Positions 27,912 through 37,118 are shown, counted from the stretch's first letter. The stretch: 64,000 nt of DNA from Methanolinea sp. UBA275 (GCA_002506105.1 DAWU01000053.1:1-64000); one strand, 5' to 3'. Program-made: numbers and translations. Notes: a model not told the origin generated them from the letters alone.

Positions 27912-28337
27912 TTACCGCCCACGTTTCCGAAGCAGGGTGTATCCGTTCCTCTTGAACTCGTTCCTGATAAACGCCTCTGCCGCGGGCGTAATCTGGTAGA
28001 TGATATACAGCCCCTGCTGATCCCCCTCGATCAGCCCGGCCTTCTTCAGGCTCGTGAGATGGTAGGACAATTTTGAATCGGCCATCTTCACCACGGCCTT
28101 GATGACACAGACACAGAGCGGCTGGACCAGGAGGAGGGCAAGGATCTTCAGGCGGACCGGATCGGCACAGGCCTGGTACCACTCGTGCATTTCCTGAAAA
28201 AGAGTATCCGGGGGCAATTGTTCGACGAGCCCATCGATTCCCCCGCACGTGCAGAGTGATTCGGCGATTTCCTCCGGGATTGATTCATAATTAATGTCAG
28301 TCGGTGGAATATGTGGACGCGACATATGTCTGGCCAT
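27912..28337 (-). CDS. arsR: ArsR-family metal/metalloid-responsive repressor
   Basis: About 141 residues from the ATG at 28337; 28325 is also possible. The winged-helix region has the ArsR metal motif PLCVCVIKAV (Cys-x-Cys on helix three), then the recognition helix KLSYHLTSLKKAGLI and a wing. Extra Cys in ESLCTCGG near the N-terminus could join the metal site. ArsR proteins leave DNA on binding As(III), Sb(III) or other thiophilic ions. It sits between the minus-strand sulfur set and the plus-strand group at 28501, and two symmetric sites lie in the shared promoter region. Confidence 0.9.
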   Translation of the reverse strand: MARHMSRPHIPPTDINYESIPEEIAESLCTCGGIDGLVEQLPPDTLFQEMHEWYQACADPVRLKILALLLVQPLCVCVIKAVVKMADSKLSYHLTSLKKAGLIEGDQQGLYIIYQITPAAEAFIRNEFKRNGYTLLRKRGR

Positions 28338-28392
28338 TTCATTCAATTATAACACATCTGGACCTATTTACACGTTTGGCATTGGTGCAGAA

Positions 28393-28405
28393 CTGAAAAT
28401 TTCAG
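28393..28405. promoter_or_regulatory. Perfect inverted repeat near the arsR promoter
   Basis: CTGAAA and TTTCAG are separated by one base. The site lies about 25 bases upstream of a likely minus-strand TATA element (GTAAATAG, about 28364-28371) that would serve arsR. Possible operator. Confidence 0.45.
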
Positions 28406-28444
28406 TGAACATGTATTTCACCGAACATTTCTACTTTTTTTGAA

Positions 28445-28458
28445 CAATATTAATATTG
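28445..28458. promoter_or_regulatory. 14-base palindrome over the plus-strand promoter
   Basis: CAATATTAATATTG is a perfect palindrome. Its AT-rich centre could also be the TATA element for the operon starting at 28501, 43 bases downstream. A repressor bound here would block the core promoter, and the divergent ArsR protein is the obvious candidate. Confidence 0.5.
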
Positions 28459-28500
28459 ATTCCATGATCTATGGGAGTGTAACGACTTCCTGTATCAGGA

Positions 28501-28764
28501 ATGCAGCAGGAAGACGAAAAAGGGGTGAACCACATCCCGGAACTCTTCAAAAAAATGGTCAATGAGGCGATGGCTGCCCCGCGGGCAGACGTCGGGGTAG
28601 TGAAGAAGAAGGGGGGGCAGTCATTTGTCATCGCAGATCCGAACACATATCCTGACGCGGTCATGACGATGAAACCTACCGGAGACCAATCAAAGGCAGG
28701 CTTCGCTCACAATACTAATCCAATCAAAGCCCAATTCGGCTTATATGAAGGCGGGAGAACATGA
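28501..28764 (+). CDS. Small unknown protein, first gene after arsR promoter
   Basis: 87 residues: a charged N-terminal helix (PELFKKMVNEAM), a central strand region (GVVKKKGGQSFVIADP) and a polar C-terminus. No Cys, no signal peptide, no recognised domain. It overlaps the start of the DUF2180 gene by four bases, so it appears to be the first gene of the operon leading to the aquaporin. AGGA stands immediately before the ATG, closer than usual for a ribosome-binding site. Confidence 0.6.
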   Translation: MQQEDEKGVNHIPELFKKMVNEAMAAPRADVGVVKKKGGQSFVIADPNTYPDAVMTMKPTGDQSKAGFAHNTNPIKAQFGLYEGGRT

Positions 28765-28970
28765 AATGTTATATCTGTGCAAAGGAAGGGCGTTCCTCGG
28801 ACGCCGTTGCGGTCTGTATCGTCTGCGGCATGGGGCTCTGCACTGAGTATGCCATACGCGAAGAACTGGAGATGTGGGAAGGGGGCTACCCCTTCCCGGC
28901 ACGGAGAGTGAAGGCGAAGATCCCGCGGATACTCTGTCCCGAGTGCGCCTTTGCACTCAAGGGGAAGTGA
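28761..28970 (+). CDS. DUF2180 zinc-ribbon protein
   Basis: 69 residues with CYIC near the start, CIVCGMGLC in the middle and CPEC near the end, enough Cys for two zinc sites. This is the DUF2180 pattern, seen mostly in methanogens. The start overlaps the previous gene (ATGA) and the aquaporin gene follows 4 bases after its stop. Function of the family is unknown; in this position it may bind a thiophilic metal ion, which is inference. Confidence 0.8.
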   Translation: MKCYICAKEGRSSDAVAVCIVCGMGLCTEYAIREELEMWEGGYPFPARRVKAKIPRILCPECAFALKGK

Positions 28971-28974
28971 GAGG

Positions 28975-29730
28975 ATGAGCGACCTCGCGAAGCGCTGTAT
29001 CGCAGAACTTGCCGGCACGACACTCCTCGTGTATTTCGGTGCGGGTGCCGCAGCCATCACGCTGATGATGGCAAGGGGCACCGATACCGGCACGCCATTC
29101 AACATCGGGATAGGTGCACTGGGGGGGCTAGGGGACTGGTTTGCCATCGGGATGGCGTTTGCCATTGTGATCGCGGCTGTCATTTATTCCATGGGCAGGG
29201 TCTCGGGAGCTCATGTGAACCCCGCAGTAACGATCGCACTCTGGGCAACGAAGCGGTTCCCGGCCGGTGATACTGGTGCATACATAATTGCCCAGCTGAT
29301 AGGAGGAGCACTCGGCAGCCTCCTTTTTGCAGCAAGTGCCGGCATGGACGCGGTCACCATCGGGGGGCTCGGTGCAACCACCCCCTTCCCGGGAATTGGC
29401 TATAGCCAGGCGATTCTCGCCGAAGCCATCGGCACGTTCGTGCTGATGATGGTCATCATGGGCATCGCTGTCGACCGACGGGCGCCTCCCGGCTTTGCCG
29501 GCCTTGTCATCGGCCTGACTGTAGGGGGAGTCATCACCACTACCGGCAATATCGCCGGCGCATCGCTGAACACCGCACGCACATTCGGCCCATATCTGAT
29601 CGATTCCCTCCTTGGCGGACCGGACCTCTGGGTGTATTTCCCGATCTACATCATCGGACCCATCATCGGGGCGGTTGTTGCAGCTTTCTTCTACGACTAT
29701 ATTACAGGAGGAGAGGCAAAAGCGGCATAA
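28975..29730 (+). CDS. aqpM: Aquaporin/glycerol-facilitator family (AqpM-like)
   Basis: 251 residues with six transmembrane helices and two half-helix loops. The first loop is GAHVNPAVT with the usual NPA. The second reads GASLNTARTFGP, so the second NPA is NTA. The NTARTFGPYL ending resembles archaeal AqpM. Aquaglyceroporins pass water, glycerol and undissociated As(OH)3, and aquaporin genes are known in ars operons. The position downstream of arsR supports metalloid traffic, which is inference. Ribosome-binding site GAGGATGA... overlaps the end of the DUF2180 gene. Confidence 0.93.
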   Translation: MSDLAKRCIAELAGTTLLVYFGAGAAAITLMMARGTDTGTPFNIGIGALGGLGDWFAIGMAFAIVIAAVIYSMGRVSGAHVNPAVTIALWATKRFPAGDTGAYIIAQLIGGALGSLLFAASAGMDAVTIGGLGATTPFPGIGYSQAILAEAIGTFVLMMVIMGIAVDRRAPPGFAGLVIGLTVGGVITTTGNIAGASLNTARTFGPYLIDSLLGGPDLWVYFPIYIIGPIIGAVVAAFFYDYITGGEAKAA

Positions 29731-29760
29731 CACAGGATGCAATCAATCGCGGAATAGATT

Positions 29761-29787
29761 GAGAAGAAATGGATACTTCTCTTTTTT
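29761..29787 (+). terminator. Hairpin and T-run after the aquaporin gene
   Basis: GAGAAG at 29761-29766 pairs with CTTCTC at 29776-29781, and six T follow directly. It lies 30 bases after the aquaporin stop. Confidence 0.65.
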
Positions 29788-29934
29788 AAGGAATAGATAT
29801 CAGGAGCAGGGAATTGGGATTCTGCTTCTCCGGAGTGCACGACCAGCAGCATGGTGCAGCATACCCCTCAATCTTTTTTTATCGCGTCCGGACAGAGGTT
29901 GTGCAGATCCACATGGTGAAGAAAATCCGATGCA

Positions 29935-30576
29935 TTACTCAGTATGTATTGTCCTCCAGACCTCGACCATCGACTGGGCACCGTGATACCCGACGAACGC
30001 CGGGAGTTCTGACAGCGCGATTGTTCTTTTTCGCGGTCTCGCATCAGAGGGATTGTTGAAGGAGAGAAATTCCTCATCGATTCCAGTCACTGCAATCCAA
30101 TGGGGCAGGTTATCATTACTGAAATATGAGGAATTTGTAATGAGTATCGGAACATGATTGAGCGAAAGTGCAGTGCGGAGTGTCTCTCCGGTGACAGATT
30201 CCTTTCGCTCCCGGACACCCAGTTTTCTGCACCTGCTCTTTCGTTCGGAAACATGGTCCTTCAGTATCTGCAGGTCTGGACCGTTCAGCGGCGGAACTAA
30301 CATATCCACAAAATCAAGCCCGCCAGTATTGCTGGTAATCTTCACGCAAAATCCACGGATCGCTGCAGAATAGGCCAGACCATACCTGCTCGTCGCGAGG
30401 AGCGCGACAAGGTTTCCTTCCCGCCAGAGGTCTATCTCCATATTTTTATCCAGGCACAGGGTCCGGTCCAGATACTTCATTGCCATCATCAATGACGCGG
30501 GGCCGCACGTGAAGTCAAAATGTTGCCGGTAAAAGGGAATATCCAGATGGATTGACACATCATGTGCTTCTCGCAT
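29935..30576 (-). CDS. C39-like cysteine peptidase domain protein
   Basis: 213 residues. The catalytic pattern of peptidase-C39-like proteins is present: Cys in FDFTCGPASLMMAMKYL, His in NLPHWIAVTGID, and a following NNPSDARP that could supply the Asp. No signal peptide and no transporter domain, so it is not a bacteriocin-export C39 ABC protein; it resembles the stand-alone C39-like family. It sits alone, with no obvious substrate peptide gene next to it. Role unknown. Confidence 0.75.
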   Translation of the reverse strand: MREAHDVSIHLDIPFYRQHFDFTCGPASLMMAMKYLDRTLCLDKNMEIDLWREGNLVALLATSRYGLAYSAAIRGFCVKITSNTGGLDFVDMLVPPLNGPDLQILKDHVSERKSRCRKLGVRERKESVTGETLRTALSLNHVPILITNSSYFSNDNLPHWIAVTGIDEEFLSFNNPSDARPRKRTIALSELPAFVGYHGAQSMVEVWRTIHTE

Positions 30577-30668
30577 ATCCCGTCCCCATTGTTGTGTAAG
30601 GATATACTACGATGTCGTATCAGTTGAATCCTTCTTCTCTTTCTAAAATTAACTTGGGTTGAGAGTAT

Positions 30669-30929
30669 TCAAGCCCGTTCCCCGCTGACTTTTGGCGAGG
30701 GAACACCCGGATTGATCCCGGCCTTCGTCAGGAGATCGTTCAAAAGCACCATCTGTCCCCGAACATCGGTGCTGATGGTTGCCACGGCGCGACATTGTTC
30801 ACCCGGACTGGGAACAGGGCAACAGGTATTCTTCTTTCCCCTCCGGACCACCAGGGGGTATTTTCTGATGGAGTATTTCTGAAGTATCAAGTACCTCTGA
30901 TTTTCATGAACCCAGTATACCAGCCACAA
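30669..30929 (-). pseudogene. Truncated AbrB/SpoVT-like domain, likely remnant
   Basis: An 86-codon frame whose centre (CCPVPSPGEQCRAVATIST then DVRGQMVLLNDLLTKAGINPG) resembles the Cys-rich AbrB-like proteins that often sit beside hgcAB in methanogens, where the usual text is DERGQMVLPK. It stops shortly after the GINPG turn, so the second half of the AbrB fold is missing. The first 33 residues show no similarity. A degraded copy is the simplest reading, but a short functional protein is not excluded. Confidence 0.5.
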
Positions 30930-31025
30930 ATCGGGGACATATAGGAAAAACGAGTGGATATCCCCCCCAAAGAAACACCTCCACGGGTATCCACAGGTTC
31001 GTTACATTCATTATCTCTCTGCGCG

Positions 31026-31053
31026 AACCATTTCAATTGTATTTGAAATGGTT
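31026..31053. promoter_or_regulatory. 11-base perfect inverted repeat upstream of the ars operon
   Basis: AACCATTTCAA at 31026-31036 and TTGAAATGGTT at 31043-31053 with a 6-base spacer. A TATA-like CCATATACC lies about 25 bases further on, giving a leader of about 120 bases before the permease gene at 31228. It could be an operator or an RNA hairpin. Confidence 0.55.
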
Positions 31054-31227
31054 GGAGAGGCGAACTGAATTGAATGCCATATACCTTCCCGGGAACACCT
31101 GTATGAATTCCCCTGAATCAGTGTTCGGGAAGATTCTCCCGGGTTGGTTCACGATGCTGCCAGAGTATGGAGAGCGGCTTTTTATCTGGACCAATCCTAT
31201 TCCTGTGACCGCGGAGGACATGACATA

Positions 31228-32301
31228 ATGGATCCCGTCACCGGTTCACTCCTTCTCGGGTGGACAACGCTCCTCGACTATCTCACACAGCACGTGGTCA
31301 CCTGCCTGATCCCGGCGTTCTTCATCGCAGGAGCCATCGCGGCGTTCATCAAAAAGGATGCAATCCTCAAATACTTCAGCCCTGAAACAAAGAAGACCAC
31401 GTCGTATGGGATTGCATCGGTCTCGGGTGCCGTACTCGCAGTGTGCAGTTGCACAATTCTCCCGATGTTTGCCGGGATTCTCAAGAAAGGGAGCGGCCTT
31501 GGGCCGGCGATTACGTTCCTGTATGCGGGGCCGGCGATCAATATTCTTGCTATCGTGTATACCGCAAAAGTACTCGGGTTCGATCTCGGGATCGCGAGGG
31601 CGGTTGCGGCAGTCCTGCTCTCGATCGTGATCGGCCTTCTCATGATGAAGATGTTCCCGCAGCATGACGAAGAGACGAAAAAGACATTCGGGGCTGCCCG
31701 GAAAGCCGCAATGGCAGAAGAGGATACACGGCCAGCCTGGGTCATCCCGGCCTTCTTTGTCTTCCTGATCGCGATTCTCCTGGTGGGAACCTCGGCACTC
31801 GATGTCTTTTACCGGCTCTTTATGGTATATTTCCTCTCGATGGCCGTTGCATTCCTCCTGATTTATTACTTTACCCGGGACGAAGTGACCGGCTGGGGAT
31901 ACGAGATATGGGACCTGACCAAGAAGATCTTTCCCATCCTTGTCATCGGCACGTTTGCGCTCGGAGTCCTTGCTTACTTCCTGCCCCCCGAGACCTTTAA
32001 ACCGTTCTTTGGTGACAACTCGCTCCCTGCAACCTTCCTGGCAGCGGTTGTCGGGGCAATCCTCTACATGCCGACACTCCTGGAGGTGCCGATCATCGGC
32101 ACCACGCTAGGCTACCTCTCCGGGTCCATGGCAAAAGGTCCGGCACTTGCCCTGCTCCTCACCGGACCGAGTGTCAGCCTCCCCAGCCTGCTCGTCATTT
32201 ACCGGATAGTCGGAGCGAAGAAGACGCTCGCGTATGCAGTACTCGTCATCGTATTTTCGACCATCGCGGGGTTCCTCTTTGGGAACCTCTTACCCGGGTG
32301 A
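31228..32301 (+). CDS. ArsP-like permease (DUF318 family)
   Basis: 357 residues with about eight to ten transmembrane helices. The duplicated DUF318 pattern is visible: GAVLAVCSCTILPMFAGI (Cys73, Cys75) with GPAITFLYAGPAIN, and later YMPTLLEVPIIG with LLTGPSVSLPSLL. ArsP proteins with CSC-type motifs export trivalent organoarsenicals; other members of this permease family have unknown substrates. GGAGG precedes the start. It is the first gene of the operon that ends with the ArsG-like gene. Confidence 0.85.
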   Translation: MDPVTGSLLLGWTTLLDYLTQHVVTCLIPAFFIAGAIAAFIKKDAILKYFSPETKKTTSYGIASVSGAVLAVCSCTILPMFAGILKKGSGLGPAITFLYAGPAINILAIVYTAKVLGFDLGIARAVAAVLLSIVIGLLMMKMFPQHDEETKKTFGAARKAAMAEEDTRPAWVIPAFFVFLIAILLVGTSALDVFYRLFMVYFLSMAVAFLLIYYFTRDEVTGWGYEIWDLTKKIFPILVIGTFALGVLAYFLPPETFKPFFGDNSLPATFLAAVVGAILYMPTLLEVPIIGTTLGYLSGSMAKGPALALLLTGPSVSLPSLLVIYRIVGAKKTLAYAVLVIVFSTIAGFLFGNLLPG

Positions 32302-32302
32302 G

Positions 32303-32569
32303 ATGATGAAAGACACTATTCCCCCCTGTGCCGCGGATGCCCTCCAGCGCATCCGACAGGTTGAGATCGGTGGCGTGGTGGTCGGAATCTCCATGCTTGA
32401 CCACATACTCGAAGAAGTCGCGGCGATGAATATCCAGGATACACGGGAACTGGGATTTGAACTCATGAGACGGGTGAAAGTATACAACTATGTTCCACCA
32501 AGAGTGGAAGACCAGTACAGAGTCGCGATTCTCAAGGAATTCAACATATATCAAAAACGAGGGAGATGA
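32303..32569 (+). CDS. Small conserved protein of the ars operon
   Basis: 88 residues, one Cys, mainly helical (VGISMLDHILEEVAAM, then LGFELMRRVKVYNYVPPRVEDQYRVAILKEF). Its ATG lies one base after the permease stop, with GGTGAG upstream, and the thioredoxin gene begins one base after its stop. Such tight packing suggests a role with one of them. I recall no functional assignment. Confidence 0.75.
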   Translation: MMKDTIPPCAADALQRIRQVEIGGVVVGISMLDHILEEVAAMNIQDTRELGFELMRRVKVYNYVPPRVEDQYRVAILKEFNIYQKRGR

Positions 32570-32570
32570 G

Positions 32571-32807
32571 ATGGTCACTATCGAAGTGCTCGGAACAGGA
32601 TGTGCAAAGTGCACACGTCTCTTTGCAAACGTCCAGGAAGCAGTCAAAGACCTGAAGATTCCGGCAGAAGTGGTGAAAGTCGATTCACTGGATGAGATTG
32701 TGAACCGCGGGGTCATGATGACTCCGGCACTCTTCATCGAGGGAGAAGTGCGGGCGGAAGGCAGGGTCCCCAGTGTGAATGAGATCAAAAACATGCTGAA
32801 GGAGTGA
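32571..32807 (+). CDS. Small CXXC thioredoxin-like protein (MTH895/TM0996 type)
   Basis: 78 residues: IEVLGTGCAKC at the N-terminus with the redox pair Cys11-Cys14, and the cis-proline region GVMMTPALFIEGEV. This matches the small glutaredoxin-like archaeal proteins called redox-active disulfide protein 2. In arsEFG-type operons a small thiol protein is also present, so it may supply electrons to the ArsF-like lipoprotein or act on arsenate. That link is inferred from position. Confidence 0.88.
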   Translation: MVTIEVLGTGCAKCTRLFANVQEAVKDLKIPAEVVKVDSLDEIVNRGVMMTPALFIEGEVRAEGRVPSVNEIKNMLKE

Positions 32808-32812
32808 ACACC

Positions 32813-33283
32813 ATGACGGACACACCACCATGTTCGTGCGGACAGAACGAACCAACACGGATTATATTCCCCTGTGCAGGACAAGCGAATGTCGGGCAGA
32901 TCACAAACCTTGCCGCGATCCAGCTGACCGAGGAAGGATATGGTAGTATTGCCTGTACATCGCTGCTCGCGATTGGCACAGAGAGCCTTATTGCGAACGC
33001 GATGAAGGCCGACGAGGTCGTGGCGCTCGACGGGTGCCCGATGCTCTGTGCAAAAAAGATTGCAGAACAGCAGGGGATCCCTGTCGGACAGCACCTGGTG
33101 GTCACGGAACTCGGAATCGCCAAGGGACCCTCGAGATCCTATACTGATGACGATATCGAGACGATTGTCTCCGCGTGCTGGAGGGGCGAGGGTAAGAAGG
33201 AAGGAGCGGAAAAACCAGGGAAATCCGGCCATGGGAAAGGCTCCGGGTGCGGGTGCGGCGACGGACGCGGCTGCAGCTGCTGA
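32813..33283 (+). CDS. DGC-type putative zinc-binding protein, copy 1
   Basis: 156 residues with the DGC motif (ALDGCPMLCAKKI) of the putative zinc-binding family PF08859, an N-terminal CSCG pair, Cys21 in FPCAGQANVG, and a Gly/Cys-rich tail ending CGCGDGRGCSC. Eleven Cys in all make it a strong thiol-metal binder on composition. The ATG at 32813 has GGAG upstream at good spacing. It lies between the thioredoxin and acr3. A second, shorter DGC protein follows acr3. Confidence 0.85.
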   Translation: MTDTPPCSCGQNEPTRIIFPCAGQANVGQITNLAAIQLTEEGYGSIACTSLLAIGTESLIANAMKADEVVALDGCPMLCAKKIAEQQGIPVGQHLVVTELGIAKGPSRSYTDDDIETIVSACWRGEGKKEGAEKPGKSGHGKGSGCGCGDGRGCSC

Positions 33284-33301
33284 TTCCGGAGTGTTAATAC
33301 C

Positions 33302-34482
<1,181 letters not shown>

Positions 34483-34486
<4 letters not shown>

Positions 34487-34857
34487 CTGACGATGACCCG
34501 GCCGTGACGATCCTGACCTGCTCAGGGATCTCCCACACAGGGCAACTCACCACCCTGGCAGGGAATGCTCTCCGGTGCCGTCACCCGGTCCTGGTACATC
34601 GCCACCTCAGGCTGACAGCGTTGAAACGAGCGCTCGAGGAGGAACTTAGGGATGATGAATGCCTGGTTGCGGTCGATGGATGCCAGGAATGCTGTGCGAA
34701 GAAGAGAATGGATTTGATCGGGAGGATTCCGGATGCCTACATTATTGCCACGGAACACGGGATCGTCAAACGCGGGATGGAGGAGCCACGCTACGACGAG
34801 ATCAACTGCCTTTCCCAGGCAATAGTCAGGACAATCCGGAATGAGGTAAAAAAATGA
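34483..34857 (+). CDS. DGC-type putative zinc-binding protein, copy 2
   Basis: 124 residues with [14 protein letters not shown], the same DGC core as the protein encoded before acr3, plus an early [12 protein letters not shown]. It lacks the Cys-rich tail of copy 1. The start overlaps the acr3 stop (ATGA) and its own stop overlaps the next start. Two different DGC proteins flanking Acr3 suggest they handle the metalloid or a metal that Acr3 or its regulators need; this is inference. Confidence 0.82.
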
Positions 34858-35339
34858 CAAGGGTAAGAGGTACCATGATTAAAAGTAAGATGTTGATTAT
34901 TCCTCTCCTGCTCCTCGTGCTTGGCATGGTCCTTGCTGCGGGGTGCACCACACCGGTTACGAGCAGCGTTGATGCGGGACAGAATACTTCCCAAACCGGC
35001 CACCGGATTGAGGTCATTCACTTCCACAGGACACAGCAGTGCTATTCCTGCAGGATGGTAGGGGCCTTTGCAGAGGATACCGTGAACACGTTTTTTGCTG
35101 ATGAACTGGCATCCGGAAAGGTCGTATTCGGGCATATCAACATGGAACTTCCCGAAAACAAGGAGATCGTCGCACGGTATGAACCTGTAGCGCAATCCCT
35201 CTGGATCGGCGTCTACGACGAGAACGGGTTTTACAAGGAACAGAACATCAACGTATGGTACAAAATCAATGACCAGAACGAATACATGACCTACCTGAAA
35301 GAGGTCATTGACAAAAGGCTGGCGGGGGACTTCTCCTGA
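34854..35339 (+). CDS. ArsF-like thioredoxin-fold lipoprotein
   Basis: 161 residues. The signal peptide ends in a lipobox-like LAAGC (Cys31). The mature part begins with IEVIHFHRTQQCYSCRMV, a redox CXXC pair (Cys63, Cys66), and ends in a thioredoxin-like helix. It resembles proteins annotated as ArsF, a subunit for reduction of nitrophenyl arsenicals, and its next neighbour is ArsG-like as in arsEFG operons. Start at 34854 (GAGGT upstream) overlaps the previous stop; ATG 34875 also has an upstream GAGGT. Confidence 0.78.
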   Translation: MTRVRGTMIKSKMLIIPLLLLVLGMVLAAGCTTPVTSSVDAGQNTSQTGHRIEVIHFHRTQQCYSCRMVGAFAEDTVNTFFADELASGKVVFGHINMELPENKEIVARYEPVAQSLWIGVYDENGFYKEQNINVWYKINDQNEYMTYLKEVIDKRLAGDFS

Positions 35340-35356
35340 CGGACGTTATAAGTGTC

Positions 35357-36067
35357 ATGGAGAGCCTGGGAACCAGCGGGATACCCCTTGTTGCCGCATT
35401 CTTCATCGGGCTGATGATGACATTCTCACCCTGCCCGCTTGCGACCAATATCACCGCGATTGCGTTCATCTCGAAGAAGATCGGGGACAGCAGGCATACT
35501 CTCCTGGTGGGAACGCTGTATTCCCTTGGGAGAATGGCAGCCTACATTGGGCTGACTGCCCTCATCGTGTATGCAGGACTGAATATCCAGGCCATCTCCT
35601 TCTTCCTCCAGCAGTATGGAGCACTGGTGATCGGACCCTTCCTCATCATCATGGGAATCCTGATGCTGGAGATCGTGGATATCCCGCTCCCTTCAGGTGG
35701 AGGCTGGCTGCAGAAACTCGAGACATATCTCGCGGGAAGGGGATACGCAGGCGGATTCATACTGGGAGTCATCTTTGCACTCGCCTTATGCCCGTTCTCG
35801 GCGGTCCTCTTCTTCGGAATGCTTATCCCTATCGCGCTGAAAACCGGGGATGCTCTCTTCGTCCCTGCAGTCTTTGCAATTGCGACAGCGCTGCCGGTGA
35901 TCGTCATTTCCTTCCTTCTCGTGCAGGGGGTTACAAGGGTCTCGGGGATGATGGCAACCGTGCAGAAGATGGAGAAGTGGGTAAAGCGGGCTGTTGCCGC
36001 GGTGTTCATCGTTGTCGGAGTGTACTACTGTCTCCTCTCACTGGGAGTCACGTTCCCCTGGACCTGA
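35357..36067 (+). CDS. ArsG-like/CcdA-family membrane protein
   Basis: 236 residues with six transmembrane helices of the LysE/CcdA-DsbD type. The paired membrane Cys-Pro motifs are FSPCPLATN and ALCPFSAV, which in CcdA pass electrons across the membrane. Proteins of this type next to ArsF-like lipoproteins are annotated ArsG, an exporter for aminobenzyl arsenicals. Either electron supply to the external CXXC lipoprotein or efflux is possible. It follows the ArsF-like gene by 17 bases and closes the operon. Confidence 0.82.
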   Translation: MESLGTSGIPLVAAFFIGLMMTFSPCPLATNITAIAFISKKIGDSRHTLLVGTLYSLGRMAAYIGLTALIVYAGLNIQAISFFLQQYGALVIGPFLIIMGILMLEIVDIPLPSGGGWLQKLETYLAGRGYAGGFILGVIFALALCPFSAVLFFGMLIPIALKTGDALFVPAVFAIATALPVIVISFLLVQGVTRVSGMMATVQKMEKWVKRAVAAVFIVVGVYYCLLSLGVTFPWT

Positions 36068-36300
36068 CCTCCTGTGATTCGTACTATTATACCCCGGTGA
36101 AAACAGGAAAATATTTAAACAATTTTTGAAATAGAAGGTGCAGCGTGATCCTGTTTGGGCTGCTGTATTTCGCCACGTACCGGATTCAGCTGCATAATGA
36201 GCAGGCAAAGAAAAAACACAATAAAATAAATTTGCAGGAAACCCCCTGAGAGCAGCAGCTGATACCCTTACGTTCCCCTGAATTATTTCGGTAAATGACC

Positions 36301-36522
36301 ATGCCCTCAAACGAACGACAGATAAAAAGCCTGATGAAAGTCGGCGCAGGGCTCGCGCTCTTCGGAGTAGTATGCCCGTTCTTCTGGATGAGTTTGTTGT
36401 CTGGGAATTCCACGCAGGAGACGTGAGTTTTCGCCATCCATTCCGGTTTTTTTATCGTTTTCGGACTTGCACTACTGGGAAAGGGGTGGTATGACCTGAG
36501 ACATATGCGGGTCAGTACGTGA
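36301..36522 (+). pseudogene. Small two-helix membrane gene with in-frame TGA
   Basis: From the ATG at 36301 the frame reads 41 codons (hydrophobic stretch VGAGLALFGVVCPFFWMSLL), meets TGA at 36424-36426, then runs on in the same frame for 31 codons with a second hydrophobic stretch (GFFIVFGLALLG) and a charged end, to TGA at 36520. Together they make a plausible two-helix membrane protein of about 73 positions. A nonsense mutation, or a recoded codon, would explain it. It lies 230 bases after the ars operon. Confidence 0.5.
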
Positions 36523-37118
36523 ATAAAAAACCATACGAGTGATTTTAATGGATCTTTTTCCCGGGATATACATTCATGATGAAATACCCTTTCCTAATTG
36601 TAGCCATTCAGTTCACAGAAAAAACAGTGACAGGTCATGCAAGCGAAGCACGGAGCGTCGTTCCAACTGGAGATTTCCTTTTACCGGCAGCACTATGACT
36701 TCACGTGAGGCCCGGCTTGCCTGATGATGGCCGGGAAATACTTGGAGAGTGACCAACAATTACATTGCAATACTGGGACTGGTAAATCTCTCGCAGAAAT
36801 TGTCGGTTGTCTGTGGAGAGGGTCAACAGCGACGAGCACGCTGCGGAGCATGGTGCGAGGATCGGGATGGATCAGGCGACGACGAGGAGTGTTGCGACGA
36901 AGCCGTGGCCGTCAGCAGGAACACTGAAAACCGCGAGAAGCAGGCCCGTGATGTGAGCAGAGCGGAATGGAGGAGCACCGGACGATAAGGAGGAGTGGAC
37001 GGAAAGGAGTGGAGGCGAACATTCCGGGCCGTCTCAGTATTCCCAACAACCCTAGTCTATTCGGATAGAATAAGGAGAAAAGTGAAAGAAAGAAACGAGA
37101 ATAAGGAGAAGATGTGGA
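36523..37118. other. Intergenic region without a supported gene
   Basis: About 600 bases. Several short frames exist but none has a ribosome-binding site or recognisable domain. The part from about 36960 to 37020 is purine-rich with repeated GGAG/GGAGTGG words. I cannot explain this stretch; a small RNA is possible. Confidence 0.4.

Noticed and set aside
36301..36522. Selenocysteine or pyrrolysine at the in-frame TGA
   Set aside because: Pyrrolysine uses TAG, and no SECIS-like hairpin or Sec-machinery gene was seen; a nonsense mutation is simpler.
36749..36988. 79-codon plus-strand frame before the histone gene
   Set aside because: Very rich in Arg, Ser and Glu from purine-rich DNA; no start signal.
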